From positions 1 to 26,934 of the forward strand of contig JBMYZR010000033.1 in assembly GCA_049610565.1 (NCBI GenBank): a stretch of 26,934 nucleotides of DNA. Direction: 5' to 3'. Of this stretch, positions 1-7,629 are shown piece by piece (the stretch's first letter is position 1; each line of letters begins with the position of its first letter). The position numbers were made by a program, and so were the translations under genes. This DNA comes from UBA8752 sp049610565 (lineage in GTDB: Bacteria > Bacteroidota > Bacteroidia > Flavobacteriales_D > Sanyastnellaceae). The notes beneath the pieces are model-generated. The model made no database searches. It saw only the letters and a list, made by a program, of their open reading frames with translations, and was not told where the DNA came from.

Positions 1-536
1 TGGGTGGCGTGGGCGGTGTGGCCCTCCTGCCACAGGAATTCGGCGGTGCGAAGGAACAGGCGCGTGCGCATTTCCCAGCGCACCACATTGGCCCACTGGT
101 TCACCAGCAGGGGCAGGTCGCGGTAGCTCTGGATCCAGTTCTTGTACGTCTTCCAGATGATGGTCTCCGACGTCGGGCGGACGATGAGCTCCTCCTCGAG
201 GCGGGCATCCGGATCGACGACGACCCCCTGGCCGTCCGGGTCGTTCTTGAGGCGGTAGTGGGTCACCACCGCGCATTCCTTCGCGAAGCCTTCCACGTGG
301 GCGGCCTCCTTGCTCAGGTAGCTCTTCGGGATGAACAGCGGGAAGTAGGCGTTGACGTGGCCGGTCTCCTTGAACATGCCATCGAGCACGTCCTTCATGC
401 GCTCCCAGATGGCGAAACCGTAGGGCTTGATGACCATGCAGCCCTTGACGTCACTGTGCTGGGCGAGGTCGGCTTCGACCACGATTTCATTGTACCACTT
501 GGAGTAGTCCTGGTCGCGGGGGGTCAATTTGGCCAT
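1..536 (-). CDS. proS: Proline--tRNA ligase, N-terminal part (runs off the window)
   Basis: Cytoplasmic class II aminoacyl-tRNA synthetase that charges tRNA-Pro. Only the first 178 codons are present; the gene continues beyond position 1. The start ATG at 536-534 opens with MAKLTPRDQDYSKWYNEIV, typical of the short, archaeal/eukaryote-like ProS form that lacks the long insertion domain and is common in Bacteroidota. Visible catalytic-core elements are the RPTSET segment (about residues 120-125), which contacts prolyl-adenylate, and class II motif 2, RWEMRTR followed by LRTAEFLWQEGHT (about residues 153-173). It is divergent from the lipoprotein gene at 664, with 127 bp between the starts. A perfect Bacteroidota-type -7 box (TATTTTTG) lies 46 bp upstream of the ATG. 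The identification is firm; only the missing C-terminus is unknown. Confidence 0.96.
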   Translation of the reverse strand, partial: MAKLTPRDQDYSKWYNEIVVEADLAQHSDVKGCMVIKPYGFAIWERMKDVLDGMFKETGHVNAYFPLFIPKSYLSKEAAHVEGFAKECAVVTHYRLKNDPDGQGVVVDPDARLEEELIVRPTSETIIWKTYKNWIQSYRDLPLLVNQWANVVRWEMRTRLFLRTAEFLWQEGHTAHAT

Positions 537-581
537 GGGAAATCTTGGTACGGCGTTTGCTCTGTCAATGACGTGGAGCCG

Positions 582-589
582 CAAAAATA
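582..589 (-). promoter_or_regulatory. Possible -7 box for proS
   Basis: On the minus strand this reads TATTTTTG, a full match to the Bacteroidota -7 consensus TAnnTTTG, and it would give a leader of about 38 nt before the proS ATG. No TTTG-like -33 element is found 19-21 bp upstream, so only half of the expected promoter is present. Confidence 0.33.
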
Positions 590-625
590 CACCACCGCCA
601 ACGGGCGGACTGCGGCCCCCACTCC

Positions 626-655
626 TTGTCACTGCTTCCAATCGCCTTAAATTCC
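626..655 (+). promoter_or_regulatory. Possible promoter for the lipoprotein-porin pair
   Basis: TTG (626-628), a 19-bp spacer, then TAAATTCC (648-655) resembles the Bacteroidota pattern TTTG-N19-21-TAnnTTTG with two mismatches in the -7 box. Transcription would begin only a few bases before the ATG at 664, giving a nearly leaderless mRNA. The same TTAAATTCC string occurs upstream of the type A sorting-domain gene at 11559-11552. Confidence 0.33.
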
Positions 656-663
656 CAACGCTC

Positions 664-1836
664 ATGAAGTCGAATTCAATCCTCCTCCTCCTCGCACTGC
701 CCCTCTGGCTGGCCTCCTGCGCACCGTCGATGGACCTCTACGGTGAACGCGGAATCGAAACGGACGAATTCTACCTCGCGGGCGGAGAACCCCATTCCGC
801 CGACGCCGTGCTCGATGCGGCCCGCGAGCAGATGCTCATGGACCAGTACGGCGAGTACATGGCCGACGATTACGATGACCCCTACGGCAGCCAGTACATC
901 AACGCGCCGCACACCCGCAGCCAGCTGTGGAACCGCTACACGCCGAGCTGGCACACCGGTGCCGGATGGGGCGGCGGCGGTTGGGGATCCGGCTTCGGAT
1001 TCAGCCCGTACAGCACATCCGCCTACAACAGCCCCTTCGGATTCGGCAGCCCCTACGGCTTCGGAAACCAATATGACTTCGGCTTCGGGTCCTCCGGATA
1101 CAGCCCGTTCAACCAGCCGTATGGCACCACCACCTACGGTTGGGGCAACCAGGCCTTCATGAACGGCTACGACGCCTGGGGCAACCCCATCGGATGGGGC
1201 AACCCGTTCAACAACAGCTTCGCCGGTACTGGCTGGGGCTACGACCCCTGGGGCGGTGGCTATTGGGGCACGCCCGGCTACGGGTACTGGTACAACGGAT
1301 ATCACCCCTACTACGGCAACCTCGGTTCCTTCGGCGGATGCTGTGGGACCTACGCCAGCGGCGAGGGCGATTCCACCCCACTCATTTCTCCCCGTCCCCG
1401 CCCGTCCTTCGGCCAGTTCAACGGCTATGCCGGCAGCGGAAGCGGCGGCGCCTCCGGCGGCAACGACGGCGCCGGCAATGCGGGAGACGGAGTGGACACG
1501 GCCCCCAAGCCGGACGCCAACCGGGGCAAGGTCGGCACCCGCAACACGTCACGGAGCCGCGGTGTGACCACGTTGCCGGCCAACAACACCCGCGAACCGG
1601 ACTACGGACGGCAGAGTCCGGACCGGTCCGGCGAGCCCAACGCCCAGCCGAACCGCAACCGGTCCAACCGCAGTTCCGGCCGCTCCAACGGCAACTTCAA
1701 CTCCACGCCGCGGGACACCTACAGCCCGCCCGCTCCGCGCGGTGGCGGTGGATCGACCCGGCCGTCTGCGCCGCGCCCGACGCCCCCGCGTCCCACCCCC
1801 AACCGCAGCAGCAGCCGAGGTGGCCGTGGAGGCTGA
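664..1836 (+). CDS. Gly/Tyr/Trp-rich low-complexity lipoprotein
   Basis: Predicted 390-residue lipoprotein of unknown function. I chose the ATG at 664 over an in-frame one at 529 because it opens directly with a lipoprotein signal peptide: MKS, a Leu-rich core, then the lipobox LASC with Cys at residue 19. The upstream start would also overlap proS. Three compositional zones follow. Residues 20-95 are acidic and soluble-looking. Residues 97-245 are very rich in Gly, Tyr, Phe, Trp, Asn and Pro, with recurring FGFG, YGFG, WGNP and GWG motifs. Residues 250-390 are basic and rich in Ser, Arg, Asn and Pro, ending in GGRGG. The aromatic/glycine zone resembles adhesive or phase-separating low-complexity proteins, but that is inference from composition. 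It probably shares a transcript with the porin gene 6 bp downstream. No catalytic domain is recognised. Confidence 0.85.
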   Translation: MKSNSILLLLALPLWLASCAPSMDLYGERGIETDEFYLAGGEPHSADAVLDAAREQMLMDQYGEYMADDYDDPYGSQYINAPHTRSQLWNRYTPSWHTGAGWGGGGWGSGFGFSPYSTSAYNSPFGFGSPYGFGNQYDFGFGSSGYSPFNQPYGTTTYGWGNQAFMNGYDAWGNPIGWGNPFNNSFAGTGWGYDPWGGGYWGTPGYGYWYNGYHPYYGNLGSFGGCCGTYASGEGDSTPLISPRPRPSFGQFNGYAGSGSGGASGGNDGAGNAGDGVDTAPKPDANRGKVGTRNTSRSRGVTTLPANNTREPDYGRQSPDRSGEPNAQPNRNRSNRSSGRSNGNFNSTPRDTYSPPAPRGGGGSTRPSAPRPTPPRPTPNRSSSRGGRGG

Positions 1837-1842
1837 CATCCG

Positions 1843-3345
1843 ATGATGAGATTCACGGTGCTTCATCGGTGGACGCTGTCCGCCGGGCTTCTCCTGCTCA
1901 CCCTCTGTGGCCGTGCCCAGGGATTGGATGACATCATGCGCTACGGCCGGATGGATCCCCTGGGCACTGCCCGCTCCACCGGGTTGGGTGGCGCCATGAC
2001 GGCCCTCGGTGCCGACCTCGGCGCGATTGCCTCCAACCCGGCCGGACTCGGGATGTACCGGTCCAGCGACATGAGCTTCACCCTCGGCCTCGGGGCCGGA
2101 GGAGGCAGCACCACCTTTGCTGGGGAGTCGTCCGTCACGGCGGCTCCCCACCTCATCGTCGGGCAGATCGGCGGCGCCCTCACCGCCCCGACCAACAGCC
2201 CGTACTTCAAGCGGGGCACGTTTGCGTTTGCCTATCGGCCCATCAAGGACCTCCACCAACGCGTCGAGTGGAACGGCGAGCAGGACGGCGAAAGCCTCAC
2301 CCAGCAGTTGGCGCTGCAGGCCAATGGGACCCAGTATGACAGCCTTTGGTACCAGAATCCGTTCGACGCCGATCTGGCCTGGTACACCTACCTCATCGAC
2401 ACGGTGCCCGGCACGACGGACCAATACGCCCCTGCCTTTGACGGTGACCGGGTGCGCCAATCGCTCCGGCGGGACCGCTCCGGACGGATGGGCGAAACCT
2501 CCATCGCCTACGGGACGACTTACAACGACGTCCTCCACATCGGCATGGCGATCGGCCTGACCTCGGTGGAAATGGAGCGGGTGGACGTCTATTCCGAGCA
2601 AAAAATTTCCGGCCCCTCCCCCCTCGACCGGCTGACCTTCAACGACCGGCTCCAGGTCTCGGGGTCCGGCGGATTCTGGTCGTTCGGCCTGATCCTGCAG
2701 CCCGAGAATGCGCCAATCCGACTCGGATGGAGCTACCGGAGCGGTTCGGTCTTCAGCATCGACGATTTCTACTCCGTGGACGCCGTCTCGGACTTCTCGG
2801 ACGGCACGGGCTTCGAATGGAACAGCCCCGAGAGCTACATCCAGTACCGCATCCGGACGCCCCGCACGCAGCGGCTCGGGTTCAGCTGGACCCTGGGCAA
2901 GGCGGCCCTGTTGACGCTGGACTACGGGCGGTCTGATTTCCGGACGGCCACGTTCACCTCCAACGACCTCTACCAGGAGGACGTCGACCGCATCCAATCC
3001 GACCTCGACTCGGCCTTTGCCGTGGAACAGCAGTTCCGAGGCGGCCTGGAATTCCGCGTGGACGAAGTGTGGCGGTTCCGGATGGGCGGCGGATGGCGTT
3101 CACCGGCCGCGGATCCCGGGACGGACTTCAACGGCGCCATTGATGGCACCTACATCGAAGACGGGAGCGGCATCGTGCATTGGGCCCTCGGCGGCGAATA
3201 CCGGGCCGAGGAATGGTATGCCGGGGCGACCTATCGCCACACCTCCACCGACGCAGGGCGGCGCCTTTACGCACTCAGCCCCGAGGTCGCCGGAGGGCGC
3301 ACGGGGCTGGGCGTGTTGATGATGTCGATCGGAGCGCGGTTCTGA
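1843..3345 (+). CDS. OmpP1/FadL/TodX-type outer membrane porin
   Basis: Predicted 500-residue outer-membrane beta-barrel for uptake of hydrophobic substrates. An N-terminal signal peptide ends near LCGRAQ (about residue 26). The mature N-terminus, GLDDIMRYGR followed by GTARSTGLGGAMTALGADL and IASNPAGLGMYRSSD, has the family signature, including the NPAGL turn. The rest alternates polar and aromatic residues in strand-like fashion and ends in ...MMSIGARF, a terminal Phe as expected for BAM-inserted barrels. Bacteroidota members are often loosely named hemin receptor; nothing here supports heme as the substrate. Two adjacent ATGs (1843, 1846) are possible starts. A GGAGG lies 10 bp upstream, inside the end of the preceding gene, though Shine-Dalgarno use is weak in this phylum. 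It probably forms an operon with the lipoprotein gene and converges on the gene ending at 3359. Confidence 0.86.
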   Translation: MMRFTVLHRWTLSAGLLLLTLCGRAQGLDDIMRYGRMDPLGTARSTGLGGAMTALGADLGAIASNPAGLGMYRSSDMSFTLGLGAGGGSTTFAGESSVTAAPHLIVGQIGGALTAPTNSPYFKRGTFAFAYRPIKDLHQRVEWNGEQDGESLTQQLALQANGTQYDSLWYQNPFDADLAWYTYLIDTVPGTTDQYAPAFDGDRVRQSLRRDRSGRMGETSIAYGTTYNDVLHIGMAIGLTSVEMERVDVYSEQKISGPSPLDRLTFNDRLQVSGSGGFWSFGLILQPENAPIRLGWSYRSGSVFSIDDFYSVDAVSDFSDGTGFEWNSPESYIQYRIRTPRTQRLGFSWTLGKAALLTLDYGRSDFRTATFTSNDLYQEDVDRIQSDLDSAFAVEQQFRGGLEFRVDEVWRFRMGGGWRSPAADPGTDFNGAIDGTYIEDGSGIVHWALGGEYRAEEWYAGATYRHTSTDAGRRLYALSPEVAGGRTGLGVLMMSIGARF

Positions 3346-3358
3346 GCCGCGACCGGGA

Positions 3359-4162
3359 TCAGGCCTTGGCGGCGGCCTTCAGCTCCTTGGCGACGAGCTT
3401 CTCGACCTTTTCCTGCTCCTCCATGGCCAATTCCTGGTCCACGAGGATGCGGCCGCTGTGCTCGTCCACGATGATGCGCTTGCGGGCACCAACGTCGAGG
3501 ATGCGCTGCGGCGGGATTTTGATGTAGCTGCCGGCACTGGCCTCGCGCTCGATCGGCACCACGGCCATGCCGTTCTTGGCGCCACCGCGGATGCGGAGGT
3601 AGGCCTGCAGCAGGCGGTCGTCAATCTTGCCGCTCATCTTGCCGCTCATGTTGCTGAGGATCTCCTCCTCGGCGCGGGTCTCGGCGATGATTTCGTCCAG
3701 CTCGGACTGCTTGGCCTTGAGGTCCTCGGCGCGGTGGTCGTGTTTGGTCTGGACCTCGGCGAGGATTTCTCCCTTCTGCTCCAGCTGGGCCTCGGCTTCC
3801 TTGATGCGCTTCTCGCTCAATTGGATCTCGAGGCTCTGGTACTCGATTTCCTTGTTGAGGGACTCGAATTCGCGGTTGTTGCGGACGCTGTTCTGCTGCT
3901 CCTCGAACCGCTTGATCATGGCACCGGAGTCGATGATGGCCTCCTTGCGCTCCTGGATCTTCCGCTTGATGCCGTCGGACTCTTCGGTCAGGCGCTCGAG
4001 GCGGGAGGTCAGACCGGCCAGCTCGTCCTCGAGGTCCTCGACTTCAAGGGGGAGTTCGCCCCGAACCACGCGAAGGCGGTCGATGCGGCTGTCGATCAGC
4101 TGGAGGTCATACAGCGCCCGGAGTTTCTCCTCTGCGCTTGTGGCTTTGGTCTTCTTGGCCAT
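3359..4162 (-). CDS. Zinc-ribbon-family coiled-coil protein lacking the zinc cysteines
   Basis: Predicted 267-residue cytoplasmic protein of the C4-type zinc-ribbon (zf-RING_7) family: a long antiparallel coiled coil (about residues 10-175, dense in Glu, Lys, Leu and Gln) followed by a small C-terminal domain. The C-terminal signature IPPQRILDVGARKRIIVDEHSGRILVD is recognisable, written here in pieces: IPPQRILD, then KRIIVDEHSGRILVD. Other family members carry a CxxC before IPPQ and a second CxxC (CEHCGRI). Here the first pair is Ser/Ser and the second is Asp/Ser, so no zinc site remains. I recall the same loss in other Bacteroidota homologues, so it is likely ancestral. The start ATG shares one base with the nif3 stop (TGATG), indicating translational coupling. 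A promoter-like site inside the end of nif3 may give extra expression. Cellular role uncertain. Confidence 0.87.
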   Translation of the reverse strand: MAKKTKATSAEEKLRALYDLQLIDSRIDRLRVVRGELPLEVEDLEDELAGLTSRLERLTEESDGIKRKIQERKEAIIDSGAMIKRFEEQQNSVRNNREFESLNKEIEYQSLEIQLSEKRIKEAEAQLEQKGEILAEVQTKHDHRAEDLKAKQSELDEIIAETRAEEEILSNMSGKMSGKIDDRLLQAYLRIRGGAKNGMAVVPIEREASAGSYIKIPPQRILDVGARKRIIVDEHSGRILVDQELAMEEQEKVEKLVAKELKAAAKA

Positions 4163-5268
4163 CAGGATACGTGAATGGGGTTGGTGCGGACTTCCGACAA
4201 AAGGACTGCGAAATTAGGGAATCCATCCTTGAGGACAATCAATTGATCCACAAGCCATTCGGAGATGCCCCCTTCGGCCTCGGCGTGACCGATGTCCGCG
4301 ATGGTGGTCCGGCCCTCCGTGCCGAAGAATTCGTGGTACTTGAAATCGGAACTCAGGAAGACGTCCGCCCCGGCCCGCAGGGCATCCGGAAGCAGGAAAC
4401 TGCCCGTCCCCCCGCACAGGGCGACCGTGCTGATGGGGCCCTCCGGCGGCGCGGTGTGCCGGACGATGGGGGCTCCAAAGGCCGACTTGACCCGGTCCAC
4501 GAAATCAGACCAGGACAGGGGCGTGTCGTAGGATCCGATGCCCCCGCTGCCCGCCGTGGGGTGGACGTTGTCCATCATCAGGACGTCGTGCGCCACCTCT
4601 TCATACGGATGGGCCGATTCCATGGCGGCCAGCACGCGGCCGATGTTCCACCGCTCCACCACGACTTCCAACCGGGTCTCGGGTTCGCGGTGGCGAAGGC
4701 CGATGTCCCCGACGTGCGGGTCGGCCCCTTCCTGTGCGCGGAAGGACCCCTGCCCCTCCACCGCAAAACTGCACTCGTCGTAGTCCCCGATGTTGCCGGC
4801 TCCCGCCTCGAACATGGCATCGCGCACCGCATCGAGGTGGTCGTGCGGCACGAAGGTGACCACCTTGGCGAGGGTCGCTTGGGCCGGCCGAAGCGTGGCG
4901 AAATCGTCGAGGCCCAGCTTCTCGGCCATCATCGCGTTGACGCCGTGCGCCACATTGTCCAGATTGGTGTGGATGGCATACAGCCCGACGCCGGCCCTCA
5001 GGGCCGCCATCACCGTGCGCTCGACGAGGTTCTTGCCGGTCAGCCGCTTCATCGGCCGGAACACGATCGGGTGGTGGGAGACAATCAGATTGCACCCCTT
5101 GGCCACGGCCTCTGCGACCACCTCCTCGGTCACGTCAAGGGAGACGAGGACGCCCGTCACCTCGGTGCTGGGCTCCCCGACCAGCAGGCCGCTGTTGTCA
5201 TAATCCTCCTGCAGTGCAGGCGGTGCGATGGCTTCAAGCAAATGGGCGATGTCGGCAATGCGGGGCAT
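4162..5268 (-). CDS. Nif3-like dinuclear metal-centre protein (YbgI family)
   Basis: Predicted 368-residue cytoplasmic protein of the conserved Nif3/YbgI family, which forms hexameric rings with a two-metal site. It is often labelled GTP cyclohydrolase I type 2, but its physiological substrate is unsettled. Metal ligands are all visible: the HH of SHHPIVF (residues 65-66), the Asp of HTNLD, and the His and Glu of DIGHAEAE near the C-terminus. A PII-like domain is inserted in the middle and is marked by ESAHPYEEVAHDV, as in the longer family members. I chose the ATG at 5268 (MPRIADIAHLLEAIAP) over one at 5319 because family members start just before this helix and the extra 17 residues look non-conserved. 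It is divergent from lpxK (62 bp) and overlaps the downstream coiled-coil gene by one base. The nif3/zinc-ribbon pairing is common in Bacteroidota. Confidence 0.93.
   Translation of the reverse strand: MPRIADIAHLLEAIAPPALQEDYDNSGLLVGEPSTEVTGVLVSLDVTEEVVAEAVAKGCNLIVSHHPIVFRPMKRLTGKNLVERTVMAALRAGVGLYAIHTNLDNVAHGVNAMMAEKLGLDDFATLRPAQATLAKVVTFVPHDHLDAVRDAMFEAGAGNIGDYDECSFAVEGQGSFRAQEGADPHVGDIGLRHREPETRLEVVVERWNIGRVLAAMESAHPYEEVAHDVLMMDNVHPTAGSGGIGSYDTPLSWSDFVDRVKSAFGAPIVRHTAPPEGPISTVALCGGTGSFLLPDALRAGADVFLSSDFKYHEFFGTEGRTTIADIGHAEAEGGISEWLVDQLIVLKDGFPNFAVLLSEVRTNPIHVS
4209..4239 (-). promoter_or_regulatory. Possible internal promoter for the coiled-coil gene
   Basis: On the minus strand ATTG (4239-4236) is followed by a 19-bp spacer and TAATTTCG (4216-4209). 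This is a 7-of-8 match to the Bacteroidota -7 box with correct spacing, inside the last codons of nif3 and about 47 bp before the ATG at 4162. As it lies in coding DNA, it may be fortuitous. Confidence 0.4.
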
Positions 5269-5330
5269 GGACAGGAAATTGGGAGTCGGAGATGGGATTA
5301 TCCGCTGGGGATGTGGCAATTTCGCCGCAG

Positions 5331-6455
5331 ATGGCCTTACGGACCAACCCCACCTCCCTGCCGGCTGGCAACCGCGCCGCTTCGAGCGTCCTGAAGGACC
5401 GCTGGTGGTGGGGTCCTGCCGCGGCCTTGTTCAAGTTCGGGGTGCGGCTTCGGCATCGCCTTTACGACGCGGGCATCCTGAAGGAGAAGGAAGGCGCCCT
5501 TCCGACCGTGGTGCTCGGCAACGTGACCGTAGGCGGGACCGGAAAGACCCCCCACCTCAAGGTGTTGCTCCAGCGGTTGATGGACAAGGGACAGGGCGAA
5601 CGCTGGGCCGTGCTCTCCAGGGGGTACGGCCGAAAGACCACCGGATTCCAGCGGGTCGACCGGACGGGCACCCCGGCGGAATTCGGGGATGAGCCCCTCG
5701 AACTGGCCCGCCGGTTCCCGGGTGTTCCGGTGTTCGTGTGCGAGGACCGGCTCGAAGGCCTCCAGCGCATCGCGGAGACCGGCCTTGCGGATGTCGTGGT
5801 GCTCGACGACGGCCTCCAGCATCGGCGGCTGAAGCCCACCCTGTCCCTGATGCTGGTCGACACGACCCAGCCGGTCGACCGCGACCGGTTCCTGCCGCGG
5901 GGTCGCCTTCGCGATCTGCCCGACCGGGTCTCCAAGGCGGACGCGGTCATCCTGACCCGCTGCCCCTCCCCATACACCAAAGGGGACCTGCGGCTCTGGC
6001 GTCACCGGCTCCGCCTGCGGCCGGATCAACCCCTGCTCCACACGGGCACCCAGATCGCCGGTCTCCGCGCCATGGCCACCAAGCGGTATGCCGGGTGGCC
6101 TTCGAACTGCATCGCCGTTTCCGGCCTCGCCAACCCCGCCCAGTTCGAGCACCAGCTGTCCCGACAATGCCGGGTCCTGCACCATTTTGCCTACCCCGAC
6201 CACCACACCTTCACCGCCGCGGACCTCGACGAATGGCGCTCGGCGCTCGGCCGGGATGTGGACGGGCGCACCCCCGCTGCCATCATCACCACCGAGAAGG
6301 ACGCGGAACGGATCCGCCCGCTCGAAGGCACGGGAGACCTCCCCATCCTCGTGGTCAGCCTGAATATCCAATGGTGGGACGAGGAACCCCTCGGTGCGTT
6401 GTTGAGTACCCTGCGCAAGAAGGTTGGCGTGTCGCAGGATGGCTCGGATATTTGA
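5331..6455 (+). CDS. lpxK: Tetraacyldisaccharide 4'-kinase
   Basis: Inner-membrane-associated kinase that phosphorylates the 4' position of the lipid A disaccharide precursor, a late step of the Raetz pathway. The predicted protein has 374 residues, slightly longer than usual. The hallmark P-loop GNVTVGGTGKTP is at about residue 63, followed by LSRGYGRKTTGF, FGDEPLELARRFPGVPVFVCEDR and the DDGLQHRRL motif. DRFLPRGRLRD corresponds to the family's GxLRE region, and TTEKDAERI lies near the C-terminus. An amphipathic N-terminal helix with RWWWGP and LY(D)AGIL precedes the P-loop, as expected for membrane association. Start choice: ATG at 5331 (MALRTNPTS) or 5292; the shorter one fits family N-termini better. 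It is the first gene of a tight + strand unit, with only 3 bp to the next start, and is divergent from nif3. Confidence 0.94.
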   Translation: MALRTNPTSLPAGNRAASSVLKDRWWWGPAAALFKFGVRLRHRLYDAGILKEKEGALPTVVLGNVTVGGTGKTPHLKVLLQRLMDKGQGERWAVLSRGYGRKTTGFQRVDRTGTPAEFGDEPLELARRFPGVPVFVCEDRLEGLQRIAETGLADVVVLDDGLQHRRLKPTLSLMLVDTTQPVDRDRFLPRGRLRDLPDRVSKADAVILTRCPSPYTKGDLRLWRHRLRLRPDQPLLHTGTQIAGLRAMATKRYAGWPSNCIAVSGLANPAQFEHQLSRQCRVLHHFAYPDHHTFTAADLDEWRSALGRDVDGRTPAAIITTEKDAERIRPLEGTGDLPILVVSLNIQWWDEEPLGALLSTLRKKVGVSQDGSDI

Positions 6456-6458
6456 AGC

Positions 6459-7622
6459 ATGCGCCACACCCTGTCTTCCCTGGCCCTCCCCATCGTCCTG
6501 ATGGGCCTGACGTTGACCTTCGCCCTGACCGGATGCACCGGCGGTTCCGACTCGCCCTTGAGCGGCCGGCTCGCCGGCATCGAGAACGGCACGGTCACCC
6601 TCGGCAAGCTCCTGCCCGGAGGGTATGCCGCCTTTGACACCGCGCAGGTGGACGCCTCGGGTGCCTTTGCCTTTGGCGGGGATGCCTTGGCCGGCCGACC
6701 GCTGGACGTGTACCAGGTGACCGCCGGGGAACGACAGTTCTACATCATTGCCGACTCCCTCTCCTCCATCCGCGTGGACGGCACCATCGACCCGGGCAAG
6801 GGCCTCGCGGCCGACCTCACCGTGACCGGAGACGCGTGGACCGAGGCCTTTGTCGACTTCGTGAAGGAGACGAACGCCGTCAACGACAGCATGCTGGTGT
6901 GGAAGTCCCGCGCCACCGACACCACCCTGCCCTTGGATGAGCGGAATGCCGCGCGCACCGAATTCGACGCGGGGAAGGACACCAAGACGGACATTGCCCG
7001 CCGCACCATCCGGGACCACAAGAAGGACCCCGTGGGGCTCCTCGCCATCGAATACCTCGACCTGTCTGCCGACCGCGCCCTCGCCAAGCAAGTGCTCGAC
7101 AGCACGCGCACCCTCATGGGCCACACGATGGCCCACCGCAACCTGTCCAACCGGATGTCTAAGCTGTCCAAGCCCCGGACCCAGCGCCGCCGGAACGACC
7201 TCATCCAGCCGGGCATGGCGATGCCGGACATCACCCTGGCCGACCCCGACGGCCGCGAACGCTCCCTCTCGGACCTGCGCGGCAAGGTCGTCCTCGTGGA
7301 CTTCTGGGCCAGCTGGTGCGGGCCCTGCCGGAGGGAGAATCCCAACGTGGTCCGCGCTTGGAACGAGTACCACGACCGCGGATTCGAGGTGTTCAGCGTC
7401 TCGCTGGACCGGGACGTGGCCAAATGGAAGCGGGCCATCGAGCAGGACGGACTCGTGTGGGACGACCACATCAGCGACCTCAAGGGATGGAGCAGCATCG
7501 CCACCGAACTCTACGGCATCAGCAGCATCCCCCACGCCATCCTGATTGACAAAGACGGAACCGTGGTGGCCACCCACCTCCGGGGCAGCCAACTCGAACG
7601 GGAACTCGACCAACTCCTCTGA
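6459..7622 (+). CDS. TlpA-like thiol-disulfide oxidoreductase lipoprotein
   Basis: Predicted 387-residue periplasm-facing lipoprotein. The signal peptide has a long hydrophobic core ending in LTGC (Cys about residue 25). The N-terminal half (about residues 33-130, GRLAGIENGTVTLGK and onwards) looks like the DUF4369-type beta domain often fused to Bacteroidota TlpA proteins. A helical linker precedes a C-terminal AhpC/TSA-thioredoxin domain starting at PGMAMPDITLADPDG. The redox motif WCGPC has its cysteines at residues 287 and 290 in FWASWCGPCRRENP, and the cis-proline is in SSIPHAILIDKDG. It probably reduces or exchanges disulfides in exported proteins; the substrate is unknown. It sits 3 bp after lpxK and 7 bp before the lpxH-like start, so it is presumably co-transcribed with two lipid A genes, although its biochemistry is unrelated to theirs. 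Confidence 0.92.
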   Translation: MRHTLSSLALPIVLMGLTLTFALTGCTGGSDSPLSGRLAGIENGTVTLGKLLPGGYAAFDTAQVDASGAFAFGGDALAGRPLDVYQVTAGERQFYIIADSLSSIRVDGTIDPGKGLAADLTVTGDAWTEAFVDFVKETNAVNDSMLVWKSRATDTTLPLDERNAARTEFDAGKDTKTDIARRTIRDHKKDPVGLLAIEYLDLSADRALAKQVLDSTRTLMGHTMAHRNLSNRMSKLSKPRTQRRRNDLIQPGMAMPDITLADPDGRERSLSDLRGKVVLVDFWASWCGPCRRENPNVVRAWNEYHDRGFEVFSVSLDRDVAKWKRAIEQDGLVWDDHISDLKGWSSIATELYGISSIPHAILIDKDGTVVATHLRGSQLERELDQLL

Positions 7623-7629
7623 TCCGGCC

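Noticed and set aside
3359..4162. Calling the cysteine-free zinc-ribbon protein a pseudogene
   Set aside because: The frame is intact, the coiled coil and C-terminal signature are well kept, and it is coupled to nif3; ligand loss appears lineage-wide.
5269..5330. A classical promoter in the nif3/lpxK divergent gap
   Set aside because: The best minus-strand candidate (TTG to TAATCCCA) has a 16-bp spacer and a poor -7 box; no good site is seen on the plus strand.
7546..7629. ATG at 7546 as the lpxH start
   Set aside because: It would overlap the previous gene by 77 bp and add 28 non-conserved residues before the SDLHLG motif.
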